The translations under genes were made by a program, and so were the position numbers. This document shows positions 37,099-47,300 of a DNA stretch of 62,483 nt, piece after piece. Origin of the DNA: an uncultured Bacteroidales bacterium (GTDB lineage Bacteria > Bacteroidota > Bacteroidia > Bacteroidales > FEN-979); NCBI GenBank assembly GCA_903824935.1, contig CAIJYT010000149.1:1-62483 (forward strand). The letters are read 5' to 3'. A model generated the notes under the pieces. It did not search any database, was not told the DNA's origin, and saw only the letters and a list, made by a program, of their open reading frames with translations. The stretch's first letter is position 1; each line of letters begins with the position of its first letter.

Positions 37099-37157
37099 GC
37101 GAAAAAATTTGCATGGTAAATTTTCAAATTTACTTCCCTTGTGCGCAAAAGTTTCGC
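37099..37157. promoter_or_regulatory. Nested hairpin before the sensor kinase gene
   Basis: Outer arms GCGAAAAAATTTGC (37099-37112) and GCAAAAGTTTCGC (37145-37157) pair around a perfect inner repeat GTAAATTT-TC-AAATTTAC (37116-37133). It ends 29 bases before the kinase ATG. It may be an operator or a leader structure. Confidence 0.45.
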
Positions 37158-37186
37158 ATTTTTGCTGTAATGACGAGCCCTGACGA

Positions 37187-40100
37187 ATGAATTTTAAAAA
37201 TCTTTTCGTTTTCTTGTTTCTTTTATTCTCAGCAACCCTGCCGCTGCATGCACAAAGACAGCCGGTACCGGGTCAGATTCCTTATCCGCCCTTGTATTTT
37301 GATCATCTTGGCCGTGAAAACGGGCTTCCCTCTGAAGTCGTTTTCTGTGCTATACAGGACTTTGAAGGGTATATCTGGGTAGGAACAACCAACGGGCTTG
37401 CAAGGTATGACGGGCATGACATGAAGATTTTCAGGTCAATCCCAGGAGACAGTGCTTCACTTGTCGACAACAGCATTTACGACCTTCACCAGTCAAAAGA
37501 TTCCCTGATCTGGATCGGGACAGGGAACGGGCTGAGCGTATATGATCCGAATACAGGGTTGATTAAAAACTTTCCTTTCGACACAAAAAAACCGGGCGGT
37601 TTTCCGGCAAGGCGTATCTATTCTTTTCATGAGGAGACTGACGGATCGTTATGGGTGGGAGCCGATGACGGGATTGTGGTTGTTTCCGGAAGCGGCAGGA
37701 TGTTCCGTCACATCAGCATCAGTCAATGCCCGGATCCCCTGAAAAGGGAATATAATATGAATATCGTAAGCTGCATAACAGCCTTCCCCGGTGATCAGGG
37801 CAAACTGCTTTTAGGAACTATGGGCGGACTACTTCGTTTTGATAAAAAAACGAATTCGGTCGACAGGGATTTCGGAGGGCCAATCTTACCACGGACTATG
37901 ATACGCGGGATCCTCCCCGATTCAAATATGCAGGTCTGGGTCTTCGGTTGGGGCATGGGGCTGGCTTGCTTCGACCTGAAAAAAGAGAGCTGGAAATCGT
38001 TTTGTCCCGATTCAAAGAAAATCACAATCCTTTCGGTCATACCTAAAAACCGGGATGAATTATGGCTGGGAACCGACGGAATGGGCCTGGCAATATTCAA
38101 TAAGCGAAACTCCTCCTTCTTTTTCTATAAGAATAAGGCGAAAAACCAGGGATCCGTTCTCCCGGATGTGATCCACGGGGGAGCTTATTTCAACAGCAAA
38201 CAGGATTTCTGGATCTGGGGGAATGGAATTGACATCGGGAACAGGGAACTTTTTTCGTTTAAGCAGATCAGGGCCCCTTTCAGGTTCTGGTGGATGAGTT
38301 CGTTTTTCAGGGATGGAAAAAACGATCAGCTGTTTGCCGGGGCATATCGATGCAGTGGGATGCCTGTGTTCGATCTGAAAAAAGAAGTCTGGAAGCTAAT
38401 CGGGACCGATTTCCCCCTGCCGAAGGAAGGACTTTCGGTCAACCAGTTTTTACGTGATTCCCAAAACAGGCTTTGGATCAGCACAAGGAGCGGCCTGGCG
38501 TATTACGACCGGGAGGCTGATCTTCTCAGGCTTTTCAGGACGCCCGAAGGGGAAACCCCGAAATTGAGTGACCCTGTGGTTTACGGACTGTTTGAAGATG
38601 CAGATGGGAATCTCTGGGCGGGAACCCGCTACGACGGGGTCATGCGGATCAGCCGGGACCGTAAAAGAATTGAAAATTTCAGGCACATCCCTGGCAATCC
38701 TCAATCACTCATTGAAGGAACTCATTTTCTTTCTTTCCAGGTTGACACGTTCAAAAGGGTCTGGATGGGCTGCAGGAACGGAGTTAGCATGTATGATCCT
38801 GTAAATAAAAAATTCAGCAACATCCTGATGGATACCCTGCAGAAATACGGAATCAAAAAGAGATGGGTGAACGGGATGGAAAAAGATTCGCTTGGAAGGA
38901 TATGGGTGGCCATCGATGAGGCCGGACTGGTGAGAGCAGAACCCCGGGCCGACGGATCTTTCGGGATAAGGACCTTCCATTCGGGTAACGGAATGAACGA
39001 TCCCGGTACAGGCATGATCGCAAAAGATCCCGATGGAGGGTTCTGGGTGTTGAACAATGGCCTGCTATACGTGAACCCATATATTGAACAGTTCCAGGTT
39101 ATTGATCTGAAAAACGGGCTTCATGAAAATCCCAGCGGATCTTCAAGGGTTTATGTTGATGAAGAAGGAATGATTTACCTCGGGGATTCAATTGGATTCG
39201 AAACAAGGAACATGAAAGACATTCCTTTCAAAGACAAACAGCCTCTCTTCCTTAAGGTCGAATCAGCGGAGATCAACGGCAAGGTAAGCCCTGAACTGCT
39301 TGCCTCCCGGCACTATGCCATCCGGCAACTTAGTGCAGATGAGAATAACCTTACATTTCATTATGCGGCTATCTGTTTTCACAGAAGCGGCCAGGTCCGT
39401 TATAGGTATAAACTCAGCGGGTATGATATGGCATGGATTAATGCCGAAACATCAAAAGAAGCCCGTTATACTAACCTTCCCCCCGGCAGGTATTCGTTTA
39501 TTGTAAGCGTGTCCCAGGGTTCGGGATGGTATGAAGTGAAACAACCTGTTCAATTTATTATTCGTCCGCATATCTGGCAAAGATGGTGGTTCATTCTTAC
39601 CTGCATGACAACACTCATTGCGATAGTAACGATCATCTACCGTTACCGTGTAAACCAGCTTCTGAAAGTTGAACGGCTGAGAACAAGGATCGCTACCGAT
39701 CTGCATGATGACGTTAGTTCCACTTTAAGCAGTATTTCGATCCTCAGCGATATCGTCATACAGCAGACCGAAGACCGGAAATCAGCCGGGATGATAACAG
39801 AAATCGGGAGCAGTGCGAAGGAGATGCTTGAACGCATCGACGATATCATTTGGGCAGTCAACCCCTCAAACGATACCTTCCAGGACCTAGGACTCAGGAT
39901 CAGGGAATACGCGATCCCCCTGTTTGAGTCGAAGAACATTGCATTTTTAATCGACATGCCCGAAAGGCTCGATGATGTTAAATTGCAGATGGATGTGAGG
40001 AGAAACCTTTACCTGATTGCAAAGGAAGCGGTCAACAACCTGGTTAAATATTCGGCATGCAGCAATGCATGTATCATTTTCACTGAAGCATCATCCCAGC

Positions 40101-40270
40101 TGGTACTGGAAGTAAAGGATGACGGAATCGGGTTTGACCAACTGAAAAAAATCAACCGCAACGGTTTGAAAAATATGAAAAAAAGGGCTGAACAGATAAA
40201 GGGTTCCCTGGAGGTGAATTCACAACCCGGAACCGGAACCCATATTTTGCTGAAAGTAAGAACCATATGA
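37187..40270 (+). CDS. Sensor histidine kinase with two-component-regulator propeller
   Basis: 1027 residues. Signal peptide 1-22; a periplasmic sensor of Reg_prop beta-propeller repeats (about 35-690; repeated IWVGTTNGLARYD and LWIGTGNGLSVYD patterns); a Y_Y_Y domain near 715-785 (YRYKLSGYDMAWINAE); one membrane helix near 802-822 (WFILTCMTTLIAIVTIIY). The cytoplasmic kinase is of the NarX/LytS-like HisKA_3 type with phospho-acceptor His in ATDLHDDVSSTLSSISILSD (about 835-854), N-box NNLVKYS near 950 and G-boxes VKDDGIGFDQL and GLKNMKKRAEQ. Unlike hybrid regulators of gut Bacteroides it lacks receiver and DNA-binding domains, which are in the next gene. Confidence 0.93.
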   Translation: MNFKNLFVFLFLLFSATLPLHAQRQPVPGQIPYPPLYFDHLGRENGLPSEVVFCAIQDFEGYIWVGTTNGLARYDGHDMKIFRSIPGDSASLVDNSIYDLHQSKDSLIWIGTGNGLSVYDPNTGLIKNFPFDTKKPGGFPARRIYSFHEETDGSLWVGADDGIVVVSGSGRMFRHISISQCPDPLKREYNMNIVSCITAFPGDQGKLLLGTMGGLLRFDKKTNSVDRDFGGPILPRTMIRGILPDSNMQVWVFGWGMGLACFDLKKESWKSFCPDSKKITILSVIPKNRDELWLGTDGMGLAIFNKRNSSFFFYKNKAKNQGSVLPDVIHGGAYFNSKQDFWIWGNGIDIGNRELFSFKQIRAPFRFWWMSSFFRDGKNDQLFAGAYRCSGMPVFDLKKEVWKLIGTDFPLPKEGLSVNQFLRDSQNRLWISTRSGLAYYDREADLLRLFRTPEGETPKLSDPVVYGLFEDADGNLWAGTRYDGVMRISRDRKRIENFRHIPGNPQSLIEGTHFLSFQVDTFKRVWMGCRNGVSMYDPVNKKFSNILMDTLQKYGIKKRWVNGMEKDSLGRIWVAIDEAGLVRAEPRADGSFGIRTFHSGNGMNDPGTGMIAKDPDGGFWVLNNGLLYVNPYIEQFQVIDLKNGLHENPSGSSRVYVDEEGMIYLGDSIGFETRNMKDIPFKDKQPLFLKVESAEINGKVSPELLASRHYAIRQLSADENNLTFHYAAICFHRSGQVRYRYKLSGYDMAWINAETSKEARYTNLPPGRYSFIVSVSQGSGWYEVKQPVQFIIRPHIWQRWWFILTCMTTLIAIVTIIYRYRVNQLLKVERLRTRIATDLHDDVSSTLSSISILSDIVIQQTEDRKSAGMITEIGSSAKEMLERIDDIIWAVNPSNDTFQDLGLRIREYAIPLFESKNIAFLIDMPERLDDVKLQMDVRRNLYLIAKEAVNNLVKYSACSNACIIFTEASSQLVLEVKDDGIGFDQLKKINRNGLKNMKKRAEQIKGSLEVNSQPGTGTHILLKVRTI

Positions 40271-40277
40271 TCATATG
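40264..40277. promoter_or_regulatory. 14-base perfect palindrome at the kinase stop codon
   Basis: CATATGATCATATG is a perfect palindrome spanning the kinase TGA (40268-40270), 52 bases before the response regulator start. A partial copy (AATATCATATG) lies after the regulator at 40972-40982. It may be a binding site for autoregulation. Confidence 0.35.
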
Positions 40278-40328
40278 ATTGTTTCACCCCGGCTTCTGTC
40301 GTAATATTGTAATCAAATCTGTACTGCC

Positions 40329-40964
40329 TTGGCTGTAAAAGTTTCCATCTACGAAGACAATGATTCTCTGCGGAAAACACTTTCCCACCTGATCCAGGGA
40401 ACTTCATCCCTGGAACTGACAGGCAGCTGGCCCGACTGTTCCACGGTGATTGAAAACTGCAGGGAAAACACCCCCGATGTAATCCTCATGGATATTGATA
40501 TGCCAGGGATCTCGGGGATACAGGCGACAGCAATGGTAAAACAGAATTTCTCCAATATAAACATTCTTATTTTTACAGTGTTTGAAGACCGGGAGAAAGT
40601 CTTCGAAGCGCTCTGCGCAGGGGCGACCGGATACCTGCTCAAGAGATCCGGTGCAGTACAGATCATCGAATCGATTCTGGAACTTCACGATGGTGGATCG
40701 CCGATGACCGGCGAGATCGCAAGGATGGTTCTGAAGTTCTTTTCAAAAGCCCCGATTAAAAACGAAAACGACTATGCAATCTCGGCCCGCGAAATGGATA
40801 TCCTCAAATGCATTGTCAAAGGCGACAGCTATAAGATGATTGCTACTTCCTGCTTCATATCCATAGGAACTGTACGCACCCATATCAACAACATCTATAA
40901 AAAGCTTCACGTGAATTCCAAGTCCGAAGCTGTGATCAAGGCCATAAACGAACGCCTGATCTGA
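40329..40964 (+). CDS. NarL/LuxR-type response regulator
   Basis: 211 residues. The receiver domain (1-120) has acidic SIYEDNDSLRK (about 6-16), phospho-acceptor Asp in PDVILMDIDMPGISG (about 50-64) and Lys in GYLLKRSG near 104. A LuxR-type helix-turn-helix follows (about 148-208): ISAREMDILKCIVKGDSYKM and SIGTVRTHINNIYKKLHVNS. The start is TTG at 40329 (reading TTG GCT GTA AAA); no ATG fits. It follows the kinase by 58 bases and should be its partner. The next gene cluster is preceded by a long inverted repeat, a possible target. Confidence 0.92.
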   Translation: MAVKVSIYEDNDSLRKTLSHLIQGTSSLELTGSWPDCSTVIENCRENTPDVILMDIDMPGISGIQATAMVKQNFSNINILIFTVFEDREKVFEALCAGATGYLLKRSGAVQIIESILELHDGGSPMTGEIARMVLKFFSKAPIKNENDYAISAREMDILKCIVKGDSYKMIATSCFISIGTVRTHINNIYKKLHVNSKSEAVIKAINERLI

Positions 40965-41009
40965 GTTCCCAATATCATATGTTTATCTGATTGCCACGCA
41001 ATTACTTGC

Positions 41010-41037
41010 TCTTTACTTTTACATTAAAAAGTAAAGA
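41010..41037. promoter_or_regulatory. 11-base inverted repeat before the surface gene cluster
   Basis: TCTTTACTTTT (41010-41020) and AAAAGTAAAGA (41027-41037) are perfect complements around a 6-base loop, ending 3 bases before the ATG at 41041. It lies between the response regulator and the exported proteins, so it may be an operator or a translation-blocking hairpin. Confidence 0.5.
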
Positions 41038-41040
41038 AGA

Positions 41041-42648
41041 ATGAAAAAGCTGCATTTAATCATCCTCGGGCAGATCCTTCTGCTGACATTATCATCACCT
41101 CTCAGTGCACAGGTTTTACCATTAAAACCGATGTATGCCACCGATGTTCTTGTTACAGACCTGAACATACGGAATGTAACAAAAACAAAAGTTGCGGTTG
41201 CTGAAAACGGGTTTATCTATGCTCTTGCGTTTACCGACATTGACTTTTACCGGGAGCGAAGCTGGGAAGTATATAAGTCAGCCGATGATGGAAGAACCTT
41301 CCAGAGGATCTGCAGCCGTACCTATGGTTATGATTATATAGCCCTTGCAGATGTTGATTTCGTGGTAACCGGGTTCACCCCGAATGACATTAATGTCTTC
41401 GTCGCTGAGGTTGGTAACCCCGGAACAACCGGTTCACACAGTGCATACTGCATGATAACAAAATACAAGGCCAACGGGGATTCTGTAGGGGTGGTCTACA
41501 ACTACGACTGGGGTGCAAACACTACAATGAACGTTTCCGTTGCCACTGATTTCAGGTCGCCCGACCAGTCCTTCTCTAAACCATTTACAGTGGCCCTTGC
41601 ATGGACGGGTTCGGCTTTGTTGGGAAACTCCGACCACCTGACTTATGCAGTTTCGGTAGATGGAGGAAGCACGTTCACCGACCATTTTTTGTATAACCAG
41701 CCCTGGCCAAAACGCCTGGGCCGGGTCAGCCTTGCCCTGGGCAGTGCACCTGATGCCTGGAATATTTTCACGGGAATGTTCGGAGTGGCTTTCGAGATGA
41801 ATAAAACCGGTGAGACCGGCGACATCGGTCTTATCATGAACTATACCGATTTCAGCGGGGCCTGGACCAATCCGGTAATATTCTCCGCCGTGGGAGCCTA
41901 CAGCTTCCCTTCTCTTGCAGTCCGTCAGAAAGTCCCCCTGGTTTTGCCGTCAACTGACCGGTTTTCAATGATGCTTTCATTTAACCATCCTGATATGATA
42001 TACCTGTACACCATGGATTCTACATTAGTTACCGCTGGCTGGCCTCAGAGAACCTGGCAGGATTTCAATTTCGGGGGTATAGGGTATCATTCTTCTGATA
42101 CATTAAAAGATTGCCGGGTCGTTTACAATAAAAATGCTGAAAGTTATCTTCTGACGTATCAGACCAGGGTAAGCAATGAGTTACGGTATGTTTCGATTAA
42201 AGCAAATACTCCTTCAAACGTCACCGAGAAAGGCAATTACAGGGACCTTAATACAAAAATGACATGGAAGGCATTTCCTTCGGTTGATATAAACCTAAAG
42301 AAAAACAAAGCTTGTTTTTCCTGGACTGATGAGCCCTGGGGGAACTTTCAGAGTACCCTGTTCGATTCGGAATGGTCAACGGTAGGGATAAGCGAAACAC
42401 CTGAAACCGGGGGATTGTTCAGCTTTTATCCGAATCCTGCAAAGGATATGATCTTCCTGAACAATAATGCTAAGGAACGGGCGGAGGCCTCTGTAATTAC
42501 AAGTGAGGGCAAAGTGCTTAAACGATTCAGTCTTGACTTCGGATTGCAGAACATAGATCTTTCAGGCATCAGCCCTGGAATATACCTGCTGAAAGTTGCG
42601 CCTGAAGCCAGTCAGCCTGAATTCAGGAAACTGATCATCCGCCGGTAA
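41041..42648 (+). CDS. Secreted T9SS-sorted protein of unknown function
   Basis: 535 residues. Signal peptide 1-23 (LHLIILGQILLLTLSSPLSA). The body (about 30-440) shows repeated short beta-strand patterns typical of sialidase/BNR-like propellers (SWEVYKSADDGRTFQRI, AVSVDGGSTFTDHFL, SPDQSFSKPFTVALAW), which suggests a beta-propeller. The C-terminal 75 residues are a T9SS type A sorting domain, FSFYPNPAKDMIFLNNN to GIYLLKVAPEASQP, ending RKLIIRR. It is the first gene after the two-component pair and 19 bases before the barrel gene. Confidence 0.85.
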   Translation: MKKLHLIILGQILLLTLSSPLSAQVLPLKPMYATDVLVTDLNIRNVTKTKVAVAENGFIYALAFTDIDFYRERSWEVYKSADDGRTFQRICSRTYGYDYIALADVDFVVTGFTPNDINVFVAEVGNPGTTGSHSAYCMITKYKANGDSVGVVYNYDWGANTTMNVSVATDFRSPDQSFSKPFTVALAWTGSALLGNSDHLTYAVSVDGGSTFTDHFLYNQPWPKRLGRVSLALGSAPDAWNIFTGMFGVAFEMNKTGETGDIGLIMNYTDFSGAWTNPVIFSAVGAYSFPSLAVRQKVPLVLPSTDRFSMMLSFNHPDMIYLYTMDSTLVTAGWPQRTWQDFNFGGIGYHSSDTLKDCRVVYNKNAESYLLTYQTRVSNELRYVSIKANTPSNVTEKGNYRDLNTKMTWKAFPSVDINLKKNKACFSWTDEPWGNFQSTLFDSEWSTVGISETPETGGLFSFYPNPAKDMIFLNNNAKERAEASVITSEGKVLKRFSLDFGLQNIDLSGISPGIYLLKVAPEASQPEFRKLIIRR

Positions 42649-42667
42649 AAAAATCCACCACAGCCAA

Positions 42668-44374
42668 ATGAACAATACCCTCCGAATGAAACAAGCTGCT
42701 GATAAGATCTGCATTATGCTTGGTTTCATGATGATCGTATTGTTCCCTGGTAAAATGGCGGGACAGGACATCCAGAACTTGAAAAACAAGAAACCGGTTA
42801 CGTTTCACGGCTCGATCGCAAATACCTTCCTGTTCCTGAACTCAGGGAAACCGGGCGAAAATCCCCAGCTGATATGGGCGGTGAGTGCGAACGCAACCCT
42901 TTCGGTTTACGGGATCGATCTTCCTTTTTCCTTCACTTTTTCTGATAAAAAAGCCAATTATTCCCAGCCTTTCAACCAGTTCGGCCTAAGCCCGAGGTAC
43001 AAATGGATCACTGTTCACCTCGGGTACAGGAATGTGAACTTTTCTAATTTCGTGATGGCGGGCTATACGTTCCTGGGCGCAGGTGTCGAACTGAATCCCG
43101 GAATTTTTCGTTTTGGCTTTATCTGGGGCCGGTTCGTGAAGTCATCCACATCCAATACCGACCAGAGCCTGTTCGCCCTGCCTGAGCTTTCCAGAAAAGG
43201 TTTTGCAGTTAAAATCGGACTGGGCAACCAGAAAAATTTCGTCGACCTGGTGTTTTTGAAAGCCAAAGACGACAGCAGCTCCCTGAAAAAAACAACAAAT
43301 GATTCCCTGGTCACCCCTGCCGCTAACATCTCGCTTGGCACTAAAATGCATTTTACGATTATCAAACCCCTGATCCTTGATGTTGAAGGGGCAGTGAGTT
43401 TATACACGAACGATATACGTTCCCCGGGTTTTGCCGATTCAAACAGCAGCGCCTGGGTAAAACGGCTTAACAACATCATCCCCATCAACCTTTCAACAGA
43501 ATACTACACCGCTTTCAAAGCCTCCCTGGTTTTCACTAAACCCTCCTATTCCCTTGGCCTGGTCTATACCCGCATCGATCCCTCGTACCGCACCATGGGA
43601 ATATATTACATCAACAACGATCTTGAAAATATTTCATTCAATCCCTCTTTTTACCTGTTCAAAAGGAAGTTCAGATTCTCAGGCAGTGCCGGTTACCAGC
43701 ACGACAATCTCCGCCACACCAAGAGAGCGACATCGGTCAGGACGATCTGGAACCTGAATATCGCCTACGATCCTGTTCAATGGTTCGGGATCGATGCATC
43801 CTACGCTAATTTCAGCACAAACCAGAAACCAGGGAACATCCCCCTGGTTGATTCTCTGAAAACCTATAATGTGAACCGAAACCTTAGCATCAATCCCCGC
43901 CTGCTTTTTGTCAACCCAAAGCTTATCCACTCTGTGATCCTGAGCTTCAACCAGAGCGACTATATCGACCGCAATTCATATACTGATGCTGCAACCACCA
44001 GGGCCACGACCATTTTCCTGAATTACAGCGTAACCTTTATCAATTCCCAGCTGGGACTGAACGCAGGGCTCAGCTATATCAACTGTGTGAATTCCTATGC
44101 CGAAACCAGAATGACAGGAGGATCGGTTGGCGTGAGCAAGCCGTTCTTTAAAAACAAGCTGTTCTGCAGCCTGGGTGAATCGGTGCAGAATTCGTATATC
44201 GCTTCCCAGTCAGGATGGGTGTTCAATACCAATGCCTCGGTAAGGTATCGTCCTCATCCCAAGCATTCGCTTGTTCTGCAGATATACCTGGTAAACAATA
44301 CCATTTCTGACCAAACCGCCGCAAACGTTTTTAACCAATCAAAAGGAGACCTGAGTTATGTATTTACATTCTGA
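42668..44374 (+). CDS. Predicted outer-membrane beta-barrel protein
   Basis: 568 residues. Signal peptide about 10-34 (ICIMLGFMMIVLFPGKMAG). The remainder is made of alternating amphipathic strands ending in aromatic residues (FGLSPRYKWITVHLGYRNVN, LGAGVELNPGIFRFGFIWGRF, SIYLVNNT-like repeats), and the C-terminus ends in ...LSYVFTF, the usual terminal Phe recognised by the BAM insertase. About 20-24 strands are possible. No family was recognised. It overlaps the start of the 1939-residue protein by 17 bases, so the two products are made together and may interact. Confidence 0.75.
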   Translation: MNNTLRMKQAADKICIMLGFMMIVLFPGKMAGQDIQNLKNKKPVTFHGSIANTFLFLNSGKPGENPQLIWAVSANATLSVYGIDLPFSFTFSDKKANYSQPFNQFGLSPRYKWITVHLGYRNVNFSNFVMAGYTFLGAGVELNPGIFRFGFIWGRFVKSSTSNTDQSLFALPELSRKGFAVKIGLGNQKNFVDLVFLKAKDDSSSLKKTTNDSLVTPAANISLGTKMHFTIIKPLILDVEGAVSLYTNDIRSPGFADSNSSAWVKRLNNIIPINLSTEYYTAFKASLVFTKPSYSLGLVYTRIDPSYRTMGIYYINNDLENISFNPSFYLFKRKFRFSGSAGYQHDNLRHTKRATSVRTIWNLNIAYDPVQWFGIDASYANFSTNQKPGNIPLVDSLKTYNVNRNLSINPRLLFVNPKLIHSVILSFNQSDYIDRNSYTDAATTRATTIFLNYSVTFINSQLGLNAGLSYINCVNSYAETRMTGGSVGVSKPFFKNKLFCSLGESVQNSYIASQSGWVFNTNASVRYRPHPKHSLVLQIYLVNNTISDQTAANVFNQSKGDLSYVFTF

Positions 44375-47300
44375 AACCTTTCAGCTGATCAGGAAGACAT
44401 CCGTCATCCTGGCTTTTATCTTGATCATTCTTTCGATTTCAGGATCAGGGATTGCGCAGCCCAGGCCTTTGAAAGTGAATGTTGTGGTGATCCCGCCGTA
44501 TTCAACCCGGATATCTGATTATATCAACACTCCGAATAAAATCATCGTCACCATTACGAATACCTCTGCCGGGCCGGCCGGCAAAGCCTATAACTTCTAT
44601 CTCCTGGGTTCGATGAGCTGCGACGCAGGTATGTCGATCGCCACTGACCCGAATTATCTTCCCACCCGGTCAATATCGATCCAGCCCGGACAGGTATACA
44701 AACTAACCCAATCAGACGTTCAGGAGATGTATGACGCGAACCATCTTATTTATAACGGGATCAGCCAGCAGCAGATCCTTCAGGACGGAGGATTTCCGGA
44801 GGGGTATTATACGATCTGTGTTTCGGCTTATGATTACCAGACCAGGCTTAAGCTTTCTGATGACGCTCCTTCGGGATGTAAAAGCTTCCCCGTCACAAAC
44901 CTTGAAACACCCATCATCCAGAAGCCGATATGCGGAGATACTGTTTGGGATCCCCAGCAGCTTGTTAATTTTACCTGGAGTCCATGCGCCGGTGCCCCCC
45001 CAACAACCATGTACAGGCTCAGGATTGTAGAACTTCTGTCGGGGAACCAGGTTCCCCCTGATGCCTTCAAAACAACACCCCCTAATCCGTTTTTCGAGGC
45101 AACAACCCAGGCACCGGTGTTTTTGTACACCAGCGCCTTCCCCCCCATGACCGAGAACCGTACCTATGCATTCGCCATCCAGGCTTTCGATACGAAAGGA
45201 CAGGCTGCATTTAAAAACGGAGGATGGAGCGAGATCTGCTATTTCGTTTATAAAAAAACCAAAAAGCAGATCGGTGGAGGTTTAACCATTGTCAAAAAGC
45301 CCCCCCCAAAACCCAAACTTTTCAATGTCGCAACACTCTCGGGACATATTGATTATAAATTCCCGGTTTCAGGCGAGCAGCATCCGATGAAAAACATTAA
45401 TCTTTCACTGCATGTGGTGTATGTGATCAAAAATGCTACAGCTGTCTCAGGAAGCGGACAAACAACCCAGGGAGGCGAAATAGTCTTCGACCCGGTTTCC
45501 CAGGGATTTTCGAACCAGAAAACAATAGCGCATGATAATATGCAGTTAAGGGCAACCGCGACTACCGATAATTCGGGGAATTTTAACTTCAGCACAACCA
45601 TTGACCCTGAAGAGCAATTCGGGCTCATCCAGGAGGGATTTGCAGCTTCCATGAGCATAACGTACCCGCCGACTCCTGTTGAGATCGGCCCGGTAATCGG
45701 AGGGATAGACCCCAGGGTGATCCCGGGCTGGGATGGACTTATAGACAATATCCTGCTTGAAAATAACGGGTTCAAATATGAGAATTTAATTGGAAATTCG
45801 GGAGGCTATGGCTATTCTAACTTTGAGTTGGGCTCAATGACCTGGAGCGGCTTCAACCTGGCCGGTACATTCGCAGGTAAGGAATTCGTCAATATTGTAA
45901 AAGATGAAATCGGGTTGAAATTCAATAATCAGGGCTATAATAATGCGGGAGGACAAATCGGACAGGGAGGACAAACACAGGTGATGTCACTGAGCGGTCA
46001 TAACCAGAATCTTGGTTCGGTAAAAGGCGACCTATATAAATATCTAAGGGTGGTCGTAGATAATGATTATTACAACAGTCCGGATGACGACTTTTTACTT
46101 CAGTCCGGCACCGACCTGATCGCACCCACGACTCTGATCGGACTGGTAAACACCTATAACCTCACAGTTGAAGTCAGATCGGGAGATACTCACGACCAGG
46201 CGGCTGGAACAAACTCGGCCATGGCGAATGTAAAAGTGGAGGTGGGACGCATTGCCCCTATACCCGAAGATGTTCCCTTTGAAGAAGGACAGAACCTCAA
46301 GCGCAAAGACTTCATGCAGATTGCTCCTTCCTGTCCGCTTATTTCAACAGATTTTACAGGGGCAAGCCCCAAAGGGGTGGTGAAGTTTATGGATCTGGTC
46401 AGTAACAAAGGTCCGATCGACATGTATGAGCTGACAACAAATACAGGTAAAAAGGAAGGGGTTTATAACTACCTGCCCGATTACCAGACGTTCACAAGGG
46501 GTATCAAGCCCTCTTTCAACTCCCAGTTTACCCCGGATGAATTTTCCATAAAGGTTGAGTTGGATCCCGATTATCCAAGGATTGCCGGGAGGGTTATGTA
46601 TAAAAATTATGCAGTTCAGGGAGCAAGTTGTTCGACCAACATCTCAAACCAGGAGGTATATACTGATAAGGACGGGTATTTTGAAATTACCGGGCTTGAC
46701 GTGATCAGCACCGATGCAAATCTGCTTATCAAAAAATACGGTTACGAAGACAAGCTGATCACGGGGATAGGAAAGCTCCAGACCGGCGGACAATACTATA
46801 ATCCAGGAATTGAGCTTATCCCCTGGGGTTATATTACCGGGAGCATTGAAGACAAGGAGGGGAACCCGATCGAGGCGGAAGTTCAGATCGACTCTTTGCC
46901 ATTTCATCAGACATCCGCAGGAAATTCAATAATCGTACCGGCCAGCCAGAAATTCAAATTCAGGGCGCCCTCGGGCAGCAGAACACTTCATATAGTCCCG
47001 GTATCACCTGCTTATATGGATGGAAAATTCGTTGTAACCGTAAATAAAACTCCCGATGACCAGCCGCCCCAGGACCTGGGAACGTTCAAGATGACAAAGA
47101 ATATGCACAGGATAAGGATCTTCGCATACCATGAAGAATTTTCAGGCGTTCAAACCCTTCCAAAAAAAGTGGGGGTGGGGGATTGCTGGATTGACCTCGA
47201 AGGTTTCAAGAAGAAAACCGGAAATACAGGTTATGCTGAATTTGAAGTATCCTCACCCGCCACTGAATTCCACGTAAAAGTGACCCCCCCCGATGCAGAT

